From Opitutia bacterium (GTDB taxonomy: Bacteria; Verrucomicrobiota; Verrucomicrobiia; Opitutales; Opitutaceae), in NCBI GenBank assembly GCA_947472765.1, contig CANJCM010000054.1, positions 1 through 32,609 of the forward strand: a stretch of DNA of 32,609 nucleotides, given 5' to 3'. Under the pieces are notes generated by a model, which worked only from the letters and a program-made list of their open reading frames with translations, was not told the DNA's origin and did no database searches. Position 1 is the stretch's first letter. Each line of letters starts with the position of its first letter. Positions 32,175 to 32,609 of this stretch are shown one piece after another. Made by a program: the position numbers and the translations under genes.

Positions 32175-32219
32175 GTTTGGGAATCTGTCCGGCCGGCCAC
32201 GCCACTGACCGGCGTTTCT

Positions 32220-32609
32220 TCACCGCGACGCGACGCGGCCCGAGGCTGCCGCCGGCTGGCCGGTCTTGCGCAAGGCCTCGAGCACGACGTTCGGCGTCAA
32301 AAGCTCCGGCAGGATCACGGGCTCATCCGTGCCCGGCGCCCACAGGACGTTGAAGGGCACCGCGGAACGGCTGTATTTCGCGAGTTCGGCGGTGATGCGT
32401 GGATCCTTGTTCGTCCAGTCGCCACGCAGCGTCACGATCTTGTTCGCGGCGAAGTACGCTTTCACCTCATCGGACCCGAAGACGAGTTTCTTGTTCGTCT
32501 GGCAGGTCGCGCACCAGCGGGCGGTGAAATCAACGTAGAGCGTGCGGCCTTCGGCGCGCAGCTTGGCCACCGCTTCGGGGCTCCATGGTTCCCAGACGAT
32601 CTGACCATG
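32220..32609 (-). CDS. C-terminal thioredoxin-like domain of a DsbD-like thiol:disulfide interchange protein, 5'-partial
   Basis: The minus-strand frame is open to the window edge, giving 129 visible residues; an internal GTG at 32570 is not the real start, because the family resemblance runs upstream of it (QIVWEPWSPEAVAKLRAEG). The visible part is a thioredoxin fold with active-site WCATC in VDFTARWCATCQTNKK, and later DWTNKDPRITAELAKY and the cis-Pro region SAVPFNVLW. In DsbD/ScsB-type proteins this periplasmic domain receives electrons from the membrane domain and reduces periplasmic thiol proteins. The membrane part must lie beyond the window. It ends in an Ala/Ser/Gly-rich tail. Confidence 0.82.
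   Translation of the reverse strand, partial: HGQIVWEPWSPEAVAKLRAEGRTLYVDFTARWCATCQTNKKLVFGSDEVKAYFAANKIVTLRGDWTNKDPRITAELAKYSRSAVPFNVLWAPGTDEPVILPELLTPNVVLEALRKTGQPAAASGRVASR

Overview
The window looks like chromosomal DNA from a high-GC Verrucomicrobiota bacterium, most likely Opitutaceae-like. The grounds are giant secreted proteins built from delta-60, Ig-like and He_PIG modules, a stand-alone SWIB protein, and many short palindromic intergenic repeats. This assignment rests on gene content and style only; no rRNA or other phylogenetic marker is present.

Layout. (1) Positions 1-12936 hold the 3' part of one giant ORF (4311 visible codons, start outside the window). Its order is 13 delta-60 repeats, Ig, 14 YCF48/BNR-like blades, 2 Ig, 14 blades, 3 Ig, 14 blades, 3 Ig, 11 He_PIG domains. 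A companion secreted protein (12980-15475) follows, with a signal peptide, He_PIG/Ig modules and an unrecognised C-terminal region. (2) A 458-bp gene-free stretch packed with inverted repeats leads to a small SWIB-domain gene with a clear terminator. (3) 16356-18947 is a membrane-bound hybrid sensor kinase. Convergent to it is a tandem-domain PPK2 polyphosphate kinase. (4) Two EamA-family transporters lie tail to tail. A membrane-anchored helical protein and a convergent Ski2-like helicase follow. (5) 26005-29419 is a tightly packed operon: receiver, histidine kinase, receiver, 63-aa protein, GspE/PilB-type ATPase. It carries two lesions: an in-frame amber codon at 26425-26427 separates receiver from kinase, and a 1-nt deletion near 28716 breaks the ATPase just after Walker A. 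(6) A secreted PEBP-family protein, a CPA1 Na+/H+ antiporter and the C-terminal end of a DsbD-like protein close the window.

How parts fit. The giant protein and its neighbour are probably a co-transcribed pair of secreted or surface proteins (inference). The 26-29 kb operon probably linked two-component signalling to type IV pilus or type II secretion; as sequenced, both the hybrid kinase and the motor ATPase are broken. Four families of paired inverted repeats occupy five intergenic gaps, mostly between convergent genes, and two families occur twice.
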